The translations under genes were made by a program, and so were the position numbers. A stretch of DNA of 64,000 nt from Clostridiales bacterium (lineage in GTDB: Bacteria > Bacillota > Clostridia > Lachnospirales > Lachnospiraceae), in contig JAGZJZ010000019.1 in NCBI GenBank assembly GCA_018365455.1, positions 57,342 to 121,341 on the forward strand. Direction: 5' to 3'. Below, in pieces: positions 37,348-47,445 of the stretch. The notes below the pieces were generated by a model. That model was not told the DNA's origin and did not search any database. It saw only the letters and a program-made list of their open reading frames with translations. The number at the start of each line of letters is the position of its first letter. Positions within the stretch are counted from its first letter, which is position 1.

Positions 37348-38133
37348 TCACCTTGCCTCATTTGCTTTCAGGGGAAGGGCGGCTGAGAGTGCTGCCTTCT
37401 CCCTCATATTTTTTGCAATTTCCAAAACAGTAGGAACTTCATCTGAACGTTTGCCGGATAGTTCTCGGAAATGCTCTATGTGTGCTTTTGCCATAATGGT
37501 CTTTAAAGATAAACTGGCAACCAGTTTCCGGCAATACTCCACACTCTTTTCGATTTTGGACAATACCCCCTTATCATGGTCTCGTTCCCCGATTTCTGTG
37601 GCCATTTTGCCCGCAACCACCATCCCTGCATTCTTGATATGGCTTTTTACAGCATGTACTTCATCTGCCAGAGCATTCACTTTCCCACTCTTCTGCTCCA
37701 AAGCAATCGCAGAATGTTGCAGGAAGGACTCCACTACCCCCAATCCCTGATAAATAGGAATTATGTCAAAAGTCTTATCTAATACCAATTCTCCTTTTCT
37801 TTTACCAGCCGCTATTGCATTGTGGATGTTACTCTCCACTGTTCTTTTTACGGATGAAGCCCTATTTTGTGCCTGTTTCATCACAGTCTGCACCTCTTCC
37901 TGCATCTTACGAAGTTTTGCTTTTACCGTCTGGTCCTGTATCGTACTGATCTGCTCCTTCAAATACCGGATTTCATCCAAAGCATCTTCAAATTCTGACT
38001 TCATCCCTTTTAATTGCGCTAAAAGCTGTTCGATATCTTCTGCCTGTTCCCCACGCCCCTGCTCTTTCATCTGTAAAAAAAAGTCACGCAGATGCTCTTG
38101 TTCTCCGAGCGCTACATTTAATGTTGTCTCCAT
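37348..38133 (-). CDS. DUF6674-like coiled-coil protein
   Basis: A 261-residue protein with long heptad-rich helices (EQLLAQLKGMKSEFEDALDE; QTVMKQAQNRASSVKRTVES) and a hinge LDKTFDIIPIYQGLGVVES. This matches DUF6674 proteins encoded beside VirB4 in Clostridia ICEs. No membrane segment is seen. The ATG has GAGAGGTG 8 bases ahead. It lies 46 bases downstream of the VirB4 gene and shares its operon. Role unknown, perhaps scaffolding at the transfer channel. Confidence 0.75.
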   Translation of the reverse strand: METTLNVALGEQEHLRDFFLQMKEQGRGEQAEDIEQLLAQLKGMKSEFEDALDEIRYLKEQISTIQDQTVKAKLRKMQEEVQTVMKQAQNRASSVKRTVESNIHNAIAAGKRKGELVLDKTFDIIPIYQGLGVVESFLQHSAIALEQKSGKVNALADEVHAVKSHIKNAGMVVAGKMATEIGERDHDKGVLSKIEKSVEYCRKLVASLSLKTIMAKAHIEHFRELSGKRSDEVPTVLEIAKNMREKAALSAALPLKANEAR

Positions 38134-38179
38134 AGTAATACACCTCTCTCTATCTCAGAATTTCTATTTATCTGGTTAT

Positions 38180-40552
38180 TTACATGTCATCTGCTTTTTT
38201 TTGTTTTATTTTTTCATGCAAATTTGTATTGAACAGGGCATATAACGGATTTGTCTCTTTCTCCATCCGGTTGTCAAACGGTACACAGATGTTGCCATAT
38301 TTGATCACGCCGGTACCTGAAGGGGAATTATCCACATACCGAAGCTGTGCTTCTGGAATGCCAGCCACACGGGAAAGTTCCTGGCTGTCCACATTTGCCT
38401 GTTTCAAAAGTGCGATAAACTCACTATTTGCCAGCATGGTAACTGCCGTATAATTTTGCAACATATCTACGATATTCTGCGTGATTCCAGTACATAGCCC
38501 GCCAAGCTTTCTTACTTTTTTCCAGAGTGTGTATAGATATTTTGCGCTGTACTCCCGGTCCAAAACTGTATGAAATTCATCAATGTAAAGCCATGTTGCC
38601 CGGCCAATCTTAGCATTTTCTGCAATCCGGGCGCTGATATTTTCCAACATGACAAGCGTTGAGATAGCTCCAAGCTCTTTACCCAAATCTCTGGTGCCAA
38701 ATACAACAAATCTGGCTTGTACATCTACGTTCGTATGGTTGTTAAAAATATTAAGGGAACCATTCACAAATAATTCCAAAGACAAGGCTATATCCTGCGC
38801 CTCAATCTCCGGCTGTTCTAAAAGCAGATTATAAAACTCCGACATCGTAGGTACGTGTTTTTCTTTATTTTTAACGATATCCAGATAAAGTTTGCGCACA
38901 CACCGGTCAATGATGGATTTGTGCCTGCTGTTAAGACTGTCACCATAACACTGTTCGCACAAGCCCAGCATAAACTCTCCTTTATCCCTGATCTTTCCTT
39001 CAGAATCATTAAGGTCCAGTGTCCAGACATCCATTTCCAGTGGATTGATGTAATTTTTCGTGTAACTGGATAGATTGACGATGGCAGCCTGATTTCCAAG
39101 GGCTTCGGCAATATCAAAATACTCCAATGTAGGATCGACAATTATAATATCGTCATCGGTATTTAAAAATACCTGTACCATTTCGGACTTGCTGAAATAG
39201 GATTTGCCCGAACCGGGGATACCGAATACCATACCGTTGCCGTTTGCCAGATTTTTTCGGTCAGCAATGCAAAGATTATGGGAAACTTGATTGATCCCAT
39301 AACAAACACCCTGCCCGTCATTCAGCTCTTGTACATTAAATGGCAGTAAAGCGGCAATATCTCTGGTAAGCATAGTCCGGTATGTAGATACCTGTCTGTT
39401 GCCAACCGGCAGTATTGTATTCATTGCCTCCATCTGCTGATAATAATGTGTCTCAATTTGACACATCTGCCCATTGCCTATATTTTTGATAGTTTCCGTA
39501 ATGCTGTCCAATTCTTCCTTTGTATCTGACATGATTATCATGTTCAATGATACATAGAAAAGATTCTGGTCATTTTCCCGGACATCATCCATCAACCCCT
39601 CGATTTTTTCTTTCTGTACTTTTTTAGTATAGGAAATGTCGGAAGAAAAATCGTTATTCTTATTTCTAACGCGCTGTTGTTTCAGGATATCGTTCTCAAT
39701 TCCAAGATATTTTTTCTGCAAAACCCTGGTCGCTAGCTCCTTCGGAACGGGAATCACATCTATCGTTGTAATGCTATGGACAGGAAGATTCGTGATGTCA
39801 TTCAAGAATGTATCGTCAAGCGACGCAGGATACCGTTTAATAAAAAGTGCCCTGCATTTCTTTCGTTCCGTTTCAAAATATCCCGGATAAAATTTCATAT
39901 ACCCAGGTGCGATACTGTTTTTCGGGTCCCCTCCTTTTTTCAGCGCCTGTTTGAAGTCAAAATCAAATAACTCTTCATCCCCAATCCGGTAAAAATTAAA
40001 AAGAATACGGAGCCTTTCTTTCACATCCAGCGGTTCGACCACAGAGCCAAACTCACCAAAATTCTGTTTTAATGTTGCTTCAAACGTGGCGAACCATGCT
40101 TTTGCCGATTCAAAGTCCCTCCGGTCTACACATACTGTCAGGTATTTTTCCTGCTCTATCCCCTGCTTTCCTTCTACAATCCGGTGTTCTGTTATTTTAT
40201 TGTAAGCATCTCGTAACCAATCGTAACTGTCTGATTTATGTTGAAATAAAATGTTTTGCCGGAAATCCAGCATATTCTTGTTTTTATTATGGATTGTGAT
40301 TTTAAAGTAAACATCTATTGCATTGACTGCTTTGCAATACTGCTTTAAAATCCGTATCTGGTCATCTGTGCTGGACGTCACATAATTAATGTCTGAAAAG
40401 CGGTAGGTTTTAGAATACCGCCCCTTAATGACCTCAAAGATGCCATTTCCAGCAAGCCTCTGGATGCCCATGACCTGTTGTACATACTTCGGTGCCTTTA
40501 CTGTTTTCTCTGTCTTTTTTAACTGTTCAAATTTGTCTGTGAAAATTGCCAT
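38180..40552 (-). CDS. VirB4-type conjugation ATPase (CD1110 family)
   Basis: A 790-residue ATPase. The N-terminal half is the CagE/TrbE-like region (residues about 60-370). Walker A VFGIPGSGKSYFSK lies near residue 445 and Walker B WLYIDEFHTVLD near 660. It energises the type IV secretion channel during conjugation. The ATG has GAGGAGG 7 bases upstream. PrgI lies directly upstream, DUF6674 downstream, as in CD1110 loci. The spacer 40553-40693 holds a 9-bp inverted repeat (GGCAGATGG at 40569, CCATCTGCC at 40606). Confidence 0.93.
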   Translation of the reverse strand: MAIFTDKFEQLKKTEKTVKAPKYVQQVMGIQRLAGNGIFEVIKGRYSKTYRFSDINYVTSSTDDQIRILKQYCKAVNAIDVYFKITIHNKNKNMLDFRQNILFQHKSDSYDWLRDAYNKITEHRIVEGKQGIEQEKYLTVCVDRRDFESAKAWFATFEATLKQNFGEFGSVVEPLDVKERLRILFNFYRIGDEELFDFDFKQALKKGGDPKNSIAPGYMKFYPGYFETERKKCRALFIKRYPASLDDTFLNDITNLPVHSITTIDVIPVPKELATRVLQKKYLGIENDILKQQRVRNKNNDFSSDISYTKKVQKEKIEGLMDDVRENDQNLFYVSLNMIIMSDTKEELDSITETIKNIGNGQMCQIETHYYQQMEAMNTILPVGNRQVSTYRTMLTRDIAALLPFNVQELNDGQGVCYGINQVSHNLCIADRKNLANGNGMVFGIPGSGKSYFSKSEMVQVFLNTDDDIIIVDPTLEYFDIAEALGNQAAIVNLSSYTKNYINPLEMDVWTLDLNDSEGKIRDKGEFMLGLCEQCYGDSLNSRHKSIIDRCVRKLYLDIVKNKEKHVPTMSEFYNLLLEQPEIEAQDIALSLELFVNGSLNIFNNHTNVDVQARFVVFGTRDLGKELGAISTLVMLENISARIAENAKIGRATWLYIDEFHTVLDREYSAKYLYTLWKKVRKLGGLCTGITQNIVDMLQNYTAVTMLANSEFIALLKQANVDSQELSRVAGIPEAQLRYVDNSPSGTGVIKYGNICVPFDNRMEKETNPLYALFNTNLHEKIKQKKADDM

Positions 40553-40693
40553 TCATATCCTCCTCTCAGGCAGATGGAGACCCCTAGGAAAACACTCAGC
40601 AACCGCCATCTGCCGTCACTAAATGTCTGTTCCTTGTCTCCTCTCCCTGGTCCGGAGAGTTGGTAGTTTTCCTGCCTAATTCATTTCAATTGC

Positions 40694-41194
40694 TTATCTG
40701 GAGTATCTATACCAGAAAGCTGCCGCACCGCCGGCCATAATAAGCCCTAAGGCAATTGCGACCATACGGATTGCTTTTTTCTTGACCATATTCACATCTC
40801 CTCCCTTCACCTGTTTTTTCAATTCTTTTTTCTCATCTTTCTTCCTCTGTTCCTCTTCTTTTTTCATGTTCTGATATATTGCCCTCAGCTCCTCTATGGA
40901 TTCTGTTGAACCATAGAGCAGAGGGCGGTTAAAAAAAGAAAAATGGACCATCTTTTTCGCAAATTGCCAAAAAGTCAGTCCATGATAATTATAAAAACCT
41001 GTCAGTGCCAATGGTACCACAAATGGTGTAGCTAAATAGCAGCTCAAGGTCATACCTATTTTTGTGTATAACAACAGTACAATCGCTGTTCCAACGCCTA
41101 ATGCCAGTACGGAAAATATCAGTTGTTTCGCCGTAAGCCCCAGTGCCACTGACTCCTTGTAATGCCTCAAATCTTCGCTTAACTCTATCTCCAT
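40694..41194 (-). CDS. PrgI-family conjugation membrane protein
   Basis: A 166-residue protein with two membrane segments (LIFSVLALGVGTAIVLLLYT; then LATPFVVPLALTGFYNY), typical of PrgI (VirB3-like) proteins next to VirB4. A charged, Lys/Glu-rich linker (KKEEEQRKKDEKKELKKQ) leads to a third hydrophobic C-terminal segment (MVAIALGLIMAGGAAAFWY). The ribosome-binding site is weak. It is the last recognisable intact conjugation gene before the element is cut off. Confidence 0.88.
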   Translation of the reverse strand: MEIELSEDLRHYKESVALGLTAKQLIFSVLALGVGTAIVLLLYTKIGMTLSCYLATPFVVPLALTGFYNYHGLTFWQFAKKMVHFSFFNRPLLYGSTESIEELRAIYQNMKKEEEQRKKDEKKELKKQVKGGDVNMVKKKAIRMVAIALGLIMAGGAAAFWYRYSR

Positions 41195-41344
41195 TTTTGT
41201 GACCGGGATAACCCAATTTTATTTTCTGTGGGGTCTTGTTCGTTTTTTCGACATGACTTAAATTGTAAGACTGCCTGATTCTGTTCCCGAACGTTTCCCC
41301 TAAAATCCCGGCATCCTCCTTCCTGATAAAATAAGTATCTTTTC

Positions 41345-42898
41345 TTACCGACTTCTGCCGCCATTTTGCTTTTTCACGGTTTCTTGCGATTTATAGCGCC
41401 CTGTTTCCTTCTCAGTGGCCTCTTTTTCTTCCTCAAGCCCCCACGAACGTCTGTATTCCGCAATCCCTTCCCAGTCAAATTCTGCAAGACGCTCCAAATC
41501 AAAGGAAACTAGCGCATACTCACACATGCCCGAATGTCCCGTTTCCGGCAGTACCTTTCCCAACTTATGGCGTTCGATAAACGCCAGATTCTCTTTCGCG
41601 CATAAATCATCTATGAAGGCCTCCTCTGGTTCCAAAGAGTAACCGGGCAGGTTCACGGTCAGGTCAGAAAAGGATTCCCATTCTCCATCCTCACTTTTAC
41701 AGAAAAGCCCGATATAGATCCCGCCGCCACGGCCCGGATACCCCTCCTGCAGCAGAAAATAAAAAGCTTCTTCCACCATACCGTTTTCAGCCATCACCCT
41801 GCACATAACAGGTGCCCCTACAAATCCGCCTTTCAGTTGATAGCAGTCTTTATACAAACGGTTCCTAAGCCCTTCCACTATTTTTCCCTTTTCTCTGTAA
41901 ATTCCAAAGTACAGGGACACAATATACCCGGTTTGCGTGTCAATGGACAGTCTTCCGGAGGCGGTGAAATATTCTTTTAAAATTGCCTCATAGATGTTTT
42001 TATATAAATCCCGGTAATATATTTCCGTTTCAACCATTCCCAGGGCTTCTGCTGCGTCTGCCGTCTTCTTTACGGATTCTGCATAATAACAGGAAGCGAT
42101 GTAATAATCATCCGTACCACCTTTCATACTTTGGGCTGTGCGTCCATCCAGGGCAAGCCAGTCACCAAGCTGATTGCCAAAGTCAAACAGATACTTTTGC
42201 CCCCGCTTCTGATCTTCCCTGGTGATTTTATTTACCCAGTCCGTCATCATGGGGAAATAGGATTTTAATGCTTCGATATCCCCATAATGTTCATACAAAA
42301 CCATGGGCAGAAAGGTTGCGATATCTCCCCAGATACTGCTAAAAATCGCAGACTTCGGATCAAATACAGGAATAACACCCGGCAGAATACCATCCAGTTT
42401 TTTCTGCTCTGTCCGCAAATCATGAAGAAATTTATGATAGAAAGCAGCCGTATCCATATTATAGCTTGCGGTTCCTGAAAAAACCTGTGCATCGCCGGTC
42501 CACCCCAGACGTTCATCCCGCTGGGGACAATCAGTGGGGAAGTCAATGGAATTGGATTTCTGTCCCCAGAAAGCATTGCTAAACAGGCGGTTTACTTTAC
42601 TATGGCCCGTTTCAATATTTCCCGTAATCTGCATATCAGAATAAATTGCCTTCCCAATAAAATCTTCCGCCGCCAGATCACCGGGCCAGCCGGTAACACG
42701 GACATACCGGAATCCAAAAAAGGTAAAGAGAGGCTTTACCCATTCCTCACGACCGTCTGACACATTACTAACCTCAATTTTAGAATAAATTGATTTTTTA
42801 GCCCTGGTTTCCCGCACCAGCCAGGAACACCGGATAGAATCATAAGCAAATCCCACCGGATTTATGATTCCGTTTATTTTTATATTGGTGATTTTCAT
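41345..42898 (-). CDS. Chimera: truncated GH78 rhamnosidase fused to DUF4313 ICE protein
   Basis: One 517-codon frame made of three pieces. Residues 1-44 are the very N-terminus of an alpha-L-rhamnosidase (GIINPVGFAYDSIRCSWLV). The frame then jumps to the late catalytic region, where GFRYVRVTGWPG leads to PTDCPQRDERLGWTGDAQVF, the GH78 acid/base motif. About 400 residues in between, normally present, are missing. At residue about 388 (near base 41734) GYPG joins RGGGIYIGLFCK, followed by LTVNLPGYSLEPEEAFIDD and SGMCEYALVSFDLERL, which are DUF4313 features. The ATG has GGAGG 7 bases upstream. Probably inactive as a glycosidase. Confidence 0.75.
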   Translation of the reverse strand: MKITNIKINGIINPVGFAYDSIRCSWLVRETRAKKSIYSKIEVSNVSDGREEWVKPLFTFFGFRYVRVTGWPGDLAAEDFIGKAIYSDMQITGNIETGHSKVNRLFSNAFWGQKSNSIDFPTDCPQRDERLGWTGDAQVFSGTASYNMDTAAFYHKFLHDLRTEQKKLDGILPGVIPVFDPKSAIFSSIWGDIATFLPMVLYEHYGDIEALKSYFPMMTDWVNKITREDQKRGQKYLFDFGNQLGDWLALDGRTAQSMKGGTDDYYIASCYYAESVKKTADAAEALGMVETEIYYRDLYKNIYEAILKEYFTASGRLSIDTQTGYIVSLYFGIYREKGKIVEGLRNRLYKDCYQLKGGFVGAPVMCRVMAENGMVEEAFYFLLQEGYPGRGGGIYIGLFCKSEDGEWESFSDLTVNLPGYSLEPEEAFIDDLCAKENLAFIERHKLGKVLPETGHSGMCEYALVSFDLERLAEFDWEGIAEYRRSWGLEEEKEATEKETGRYKSQETVKKQNGGRSR

Positions 42899-42948
42899 TC
42901 ATTTTCCTCCATTTAGCGGTAACAAGCAGGAATACTGCTATCCCATAT

Positions 42949-44322
42949 CTACTGATTTTTCTCGTTTTGAGCCACAAGTTCTTCGTAGTGGTCATCCAGG
43001 TCATATTTCCTGAGGATCAGCAGCATAATGATAAACATAGCAAAGGGAATATAAATATTCAATGCATAAATCGCATAAACTGCACTGACCGGCTGGGTTA
43101 TCTCTGCTGCACTGAATCCACCGATTGCCAGTACCCAGCCAATTGCTGCCGAACCGATACCGCTTCCCACCTTGCCCACAAAACTGTTGGAACTGTTTGT
43201 CATTCCGGTAATACGGACTCCATATTTATGCATATTATATTCAGCCGTATTTAACACCATAGCCGGCAGACAGGAGATCAGCGGAATGGTGGCATACATA
43301 ACCACAGATCCAAATATCAATGTAACTGCCATATTTGATGGGAAAATACACCTTACAATACAACCGATAATTCCGATTACACTTGCTATTTTTGCAGTTT
43401 TAGTCAAACCAAATTTCTTAATCAGCGTTCCGACTGTCAGAAATCCAATGACAGAGGGAATGATGTTAACCGTGTTAATCAAACTGATGTAGTTATCGTT
43501 TCCCATCACATAGAGTGCATAGTACACCGGAGCTGCCATGACCATGGCATACATAACATTCATGCATACACCGGTAACTGTAATTTTTACCCAGTACTTA
43601 TTTTTCAACAGCATGTTCAGACCTGTTAAAATGCCAATCCTGCTTTCTTTTTCCTGTGCTTCACCCGTTTCTACATACCGCTCTTTGGAGGACTTAAATG
43701 CTATGAACAGCCCCAGACCGGAAATCAGCGCAAAGAACACAGATACCTTAACCCAGGCAGCCTGGTCTCCGCCCATCATATTGGTAACCGGAATCAGACC
43801 AATACCGATCATGATGCCGATTGCATATCCCACAGCAGATCGGAAAGTACCGATTTTTCCTTTTTCTTCATTACTTTTTGTCTTATAAGCAATCATCGTA
43901 TAATAGGGAACAGCAACCGCTGTATAACATACTGCTGATGCAAAAATATTGGTCAAAATTCCATAACCAGCCATTACCCCGTTATTTGCTTTTGGCACGG
44001 TAAACAATGCCACAATTGCAATCATAACGGGTAAAATCATCCATAAGAGCCATGGACGTGCCTTTCCATGCCTGGTATTGGTATTGTCAACAATTTTTCC
44101 CATAACCAGGTCGGTAAACGCATCAATAATTTTTGCCACAAGAAGCACCGTCCCGGCTGTTGCTGCCGCCATCCCGATTTTATTCGTATAGAAAAATGTT
44201 AATTGTCCCACTAATATAGAGATGGAATTTAATGCTACCTGCCCTACCGCATCTCCTATGTAAGCCTGTTTCGTCATTACTTTTTGTAGTCCGTTTTTAT
44301 CTACACCAAGTTCTTTGCCCAT
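42949..44322 (-). CDS. GPH-family sugar:cation symporter
   Basis: A 457-residue transporter with 12 predicted membrane segments. The start MGKELGVDKNGLQKVMTKQ is followed by YIGDAVGQVALNSISILVG, and the family motif appears as FTDLVMGKIVDNTNTRHGKA (GPH/MelB-like). It would import rhamnosides or related glycosides with Na+ or H+. The ATG has GAGGAAGGCG upstream. It lies 50 bases upstream of the rhamnosidase chimera and shares its operon. Confidence 0.9.
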   Translation of the reverse strand: MGKELGVDKNGLQKVMTKQAYIGDAVGQVALNSISILVGQLTFFYTNKIGMAAATAGTVLLVAKIIDAFTDLVMGKIVDNTNTRHGKARPWLLWMILPVMIAIVALFTVPKANNGVMAGYGILTNIFASAVCYTAVAVPYYTMIAYKTKSNEEKGKIGTFRSAVGYAIGIMIGIGLIPVTNMMGGDQAAWVKVSVFFALISGLGLFIAFKSSKERYVETGEAQEKESRIGILTGLNMLLKNKYWVKITVTGVCMNVMYAMVMAAPVYYALYVMGNDNYISLINTVNIIPSVIGFLTVGTLIKKFGLTKTAKIASVIGIIGCIVRCIFPSNMAVTLIFGSVVMYATIPLISCLPAMVLNTAEYNMHKYGVRITGMTNSSNSFVGKVGSGIGSAAIGWVLAIGGFSAAEITQPVSAVYAIYALNIYIPFAMFIIMLLILRKYDLDDHYEELVAQNEKNQ

Positions 44323-44412
44323 ATCCGCCTTCCTCTTTTCTCACTGATCTGTCAGGAACCGGCCGGTTCTTACTGATGTACCTATCATATCAGACTGTCC
44401 CATATGTGCATA

Positions 44413-45696
44413 TCAATATTTTGCTGTTTTTGTCCTTATTTTGCTATCATTTCTCTTTTTCCGAGGCTCTTTTTCTGAAACATTACCGGAAGTTATGCGG
44501 AGGTTTTCGGAAGCAAATTCTGTTGATTTATAATAGTTTCTGTATTCTTTCGGTGTCATGTGTTTGTATTCTTTGAAGATCTTTCCAAAATAACTCTGAG
44601 TTGGGAAATTCACATATTCTCCAATATGTGCGATTGATTCTTCCGAATAGGCAAGTAAATTTGCTGCCCGTTCAACTTTAAACCAGTTGATATAATCCTG
44701 AAGCCTCATTCCTGTTTCTTTCGAAAAAAGCCGTGACAGATAAGTACTGCTGAGACCCAGGGCATCTGCCAGATCATTCAGATATATTTTTTCCTTATAA
44801 TGCTTGCTTATATAGTCTTTGCACTGATCCACATAATTAGAGCTGCCCCGGCCTTCATTTCTTTTCTTTACCTGCTCTGTCAGTTGTTTTACCGCATGAT
44901 TTCTACATTCCACCAGTGCCGGAACGTTGTCATATTCATCACATTTCTGTATATAAAAGTCACTCAGCTGATAGGCAGCCGCCGGTGAAACACCGCCCTC
45001 AATTGCCGCTCTGGTACACAGCGTAATGGCTACGATCACCACTTTTTTCCAATGATTCACTTCCCTTTTTGACAGTCGTCCCGTTCCTTCGTCAATTACC
45101 ATATTGTATTTTAGTGCATCCTCTGCCCGTCCCTCCCGGACACACGCTAATAAATGCCGTTCTTCCTGATAAGTATGATGATAAATACCGGCGGTATCTT
45201 CTTCTATCTGAAACCGAAGGATCTCTTCTTCCACACCATCCTGCAATCCCTGCGCCAAATGATTCTCCCGAATTAATGTTTCCTGTGAACAGGTAATAAC
45301 CGGGGATTCTACGGAAGCCATCTGCACCGCTGCCAGTGCCTGTGACAGGGTAAAGACCGGGAGCGTTTTTTCTGTTCCTGTATGTATGCCATAATCCCGG
45401 TAGTAATGATGCAATTCCAGCCGGGTCAGGTTTTTGATACTCATAGGTCCGATTAAAATGTACCGCTCCTTTTGCTTTACGCATCCCCATAGGATCTGAT
45501 ACCCATCCTGATACAGAACAGGAGCATTTCCGGCATCTGCCATATTTAATAATTTTCCCCGTAAATTCTCACTAAAAGCAATTGGATTCATACCACTGTT
45601 TTTCCCACACGCTTCCACCATATCATTTTTCGAGATGAAAAATCCTGTTCCGGTTAATAATGACAATCTATTGAAATAATCATTGCTTCTTTCCAC
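44413..45696 (-). CDS. AraC-family transcriptional activator
   Basis: A 427-residue regulator. The C-terminal AraC domain (about 290-395) has two helix-turn-helices: YLNDLADALGLSSTYLSRLF and SIAHIGEYVNFPTQSYFGKI. The N-terminal region (about 1-250) is a sensory domain without a recognised family. The start is GTG at 45696 with GGAGG 8 bases upstream. It is encoded next to the GPH transporter and rhamnosidase genes and probably induces them on rhamnoside. Confidence 0.9.
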   Translation of the reverse strand: MERSNDYFNRLSLLTGTGFFISKNDMVEACGKNSGMNPIAFSENLRGKLLNMADAGNAPVLYQDGYQILWGCVKQKERYILIGPMSIKNLTRLELHHYYRDYGIHTGTEKTLPVFTLSQALAAVQMASVESPVITCSQETLIRENHLAQGLQDGVEEEILRFQIEEDTAGIYHHTYQEERHLLACVREGRAEDALKYNMVIDEGTGRLSKREVNHWKKVVIVAITLCTRAAIEGGVSPAAAYQLSDFYIQKCDEYDNVPALVECRNHAVKQLTEQVKKRNEGRGSSNYVDQCKDYISKHYKEKIYLNDLADALGLSSTYLSRLFSKETGMRLQDYINWFKVERAANLLAYSEESIAHIGEYVNFPTQSYFGKIFKEYKHMTPKEYRNYYKSTEFASENLRITSGNVSEKEPRKKRNDSKIRTKTAKY

Positions 45697-45875
45697 TGGT
45701 ATTCCTCCCCATTATAATAAAGGTAACAACGTTGTTTCTATTATACCGCTATCCTGGTAGGAATCATACTGTGAATTCATCTTTTCTTATATGCAAATAT
45801 GCAAAGGATTAACCGCTTCTTATCCGAAAATCAGATCATCCTGTGCCTGTTTGTGATCAATGGCTCCAGTTTTGC

Positions 45876-46652
45876 TCAGGCCCGCCTGTTCTTATATGCC
45901 CGCATAGCCAGGATATAAGCGATTAGAAGAATGCCTGTGCACCATGCCAGGGCGGTCCAGATTTCACCGCCAACCGGCTGGTTCGCCAACAGGGCACGGA
46001 TGCTGTCTACAATAGCGGTAACCGGCTGATTCTGGGCAAAAGAACGTACTGCGGCGGGCATGGTTTCTGTTGACAGAAAAGCAGAGCTGATAAACGGAAG
46101 AAAGATAAGGGGATATGCAAAAGCCCCCGCACCGTCCGCTGTTCTGGCTTTGAGCCCCGCAATGACGGCAACCCAGGTCAGCGCCAAGGTAAAAAATGTA
46201 AGAATGCCCGCTGCACCCAGCCAGTTTACGATGCCTGCCGGAGAACGGAACCCCATGAGAAATGCCACAGCAAGAATGATGGCCAGTGACAGGGCATTGG
46301 ATATAAGAGATGTCAGAACATGTGCCCACAATGCTGAAGATGTAGCAATAGGCATAGAGTTCAGCCGGTCGAAAAAACCGGTTCTGATATCCTCAAATAT
46401 GCGCAGAGCCGTGTAGGCAGATGCACTGGCAATTGCTATGAGCAGAATACCGGGCAGGGAATAAGTTACATATTCTTCCGTACTCATGCCGCTGCCCATT
46501 GCACCCCCAAAGACATATACGAACAACAACATCATTGCAATAGGGGTGAGGCAAACGGTGATAATGGTGTCTATACTTCTTAAAATATGCTTCATGGAGC
46601 GTCCAAGCATAATCCTGATATCTGTAAAAAAATGCTTTTTGGTGGTTTTCAT
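45876..46652 (-). CDS. ABC-2 permease of drug-efflux operon (DrrB-like)
   Basis: A 258-residue membrane protein of the ABC2_membrane family with six hydrophobic segments (TVCLTPIAMMLLFVYVFGGA first; WTALAWCTGILLIAYILAM last). The DrrB-like EDIRTGFFDRLNSMPI motif (ERERGT-type loop) is visible near residue 92. It pairs with the DrrA-like ATPase encoded directly upstream, with GGAGGAG 6 bases before the ATG. Last gene of the PadR operon. Confidence 0.9.
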   Translation of the reverse strand: MKTTKKHFFTDIRIMLGRSMKHILRSIDTIITVCLTPIAMMLLFVYVFGGAMGSGMSTEEYVTYSLPGILLIAIASASAYTALRIFEDIRTGFFDRLNSMPIATSSALWAHVLTSLISNALSLAIILAVAFLMGFRSPAGIVNWLGAAGILTFFTLALTWVAVIAGLKARTADGAGAFAYPLIFLPFISSAFLSTETMPAAVRSFAQNQPVTAIVDSIRALLANQPVGGEIWTALAWCTGILLIAYILAMRAYKNRRA

Positions 46653-47414
46653 TTAATTCTCCTCCTTTTTACCTATGATAGCCAGAAATATTTCTTCCAG
46701 CGTGGGCTGCTTTTCTACATATTCCACTTTCGCAGAGGGCAAACGCTTCTTCAGCTGGGCAAGCGTTCCGTTTGCGATAATTTTCCCCTCATGGAGAATG
46801 GCTATGTGATCGGCTAACTGCTCTGCTTCTTCCAGATACTGGGTGGTCAGGAATACTGTTTTGCCTTTTTCTGAAAGCTGTTTAATCTCTTTCCACACGC
46901 TGAGCCTGGCTTCGGGGTCAAGACCTGTCGTAGGTTCATCGAGAAATACGATCCGGGGGTCTCCGATGAGACTCATGGAAATGTCTAACCGGCGGCGCAT
47001 TCCGCCAGAGTAAGTGCTGACACGCCGGCTGCCCGCCTCAGTCAATTCAAAATGCAATAGCAGATTATCCGCGGTTTTATCAGGATTTCTGAGATGGCGG
47101 AGTCTGGCGATTAAAATAAGGTTTTCTCTTCCGGTAAGGACTTCGTCAACAGCAGCAAACTGACCGGTCAGGCTGATACATTCTTTTACCTGTTGGCTCT
47201 TCTTTTTTACGTCAAATCCGCAGATTGTGGCGCTTCCGCTGTCCGCACGGAGCAGGGTTGCGAGAATTTTAACAACGGTGGTCTTCCCAGCACCGTTAGA
47301 TCCTAAGAGAGCAAAAACCGATCCCTGTTCCACGGTAAAGTCCACACCTTTTAGAACCTCCAGTGTCCCAAAGCTTTTTTTCAGATTCTCTACTTCAATA
47401 ATATTTGTTTTCAT
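46653..47414 (-). CDS. ABC ATPase of drug-efflux operon (DrrA-like)
   Basis: A 253-residue ATPase with Walker A ALLGSNGAGKTTVV, signature YSGGMRRR, Walker B IVFLDEPTTGLD and H-loop TTQYL, the TTQ form being typical of DrrA-type daunorubicin efflux ATPases. The ATG at 47414 follows AAGGAGG by 7 bases; the 22-codon extension overlaps the attenuator hairpin at 47454-47490. Together with the 45876-46652 permease it would export a drug or peptide. Confidence 0.92.
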   Translation of the reverse strand: MKTNIIEVENLKKSFGTLEVLKGVDFTVEQGSVFALLGSNGAGKTTVVKILATLLRADSGSATICGFDVKKKSQQVKECISLTGQFAAVDEVLTGRENLILIARLRHLRNPDKTADNLLLHFELTEAGSRRVSTYSGGMRRRLDISMSLIGDPRIVFLDEPTTGLDPEARLSVWKEIKQLSEKGKTVFLTTQYLEEAEQLADHIAILHEGKIIANGTLAQLKKRLPSAKVEYVEKQPTLEEIFLAIIGKKEEN

Positions 47415-47445
47415 TGATGTTCCTCCTTTTGATAAGAAAACAGTG

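Noticed and set aside
42912..42925. CCATTTAGCGGTAA shared with 35629-35642
   Set aside because: A 14-base match between two spots in 64 kb of AT-biased sequence is expected by chance.
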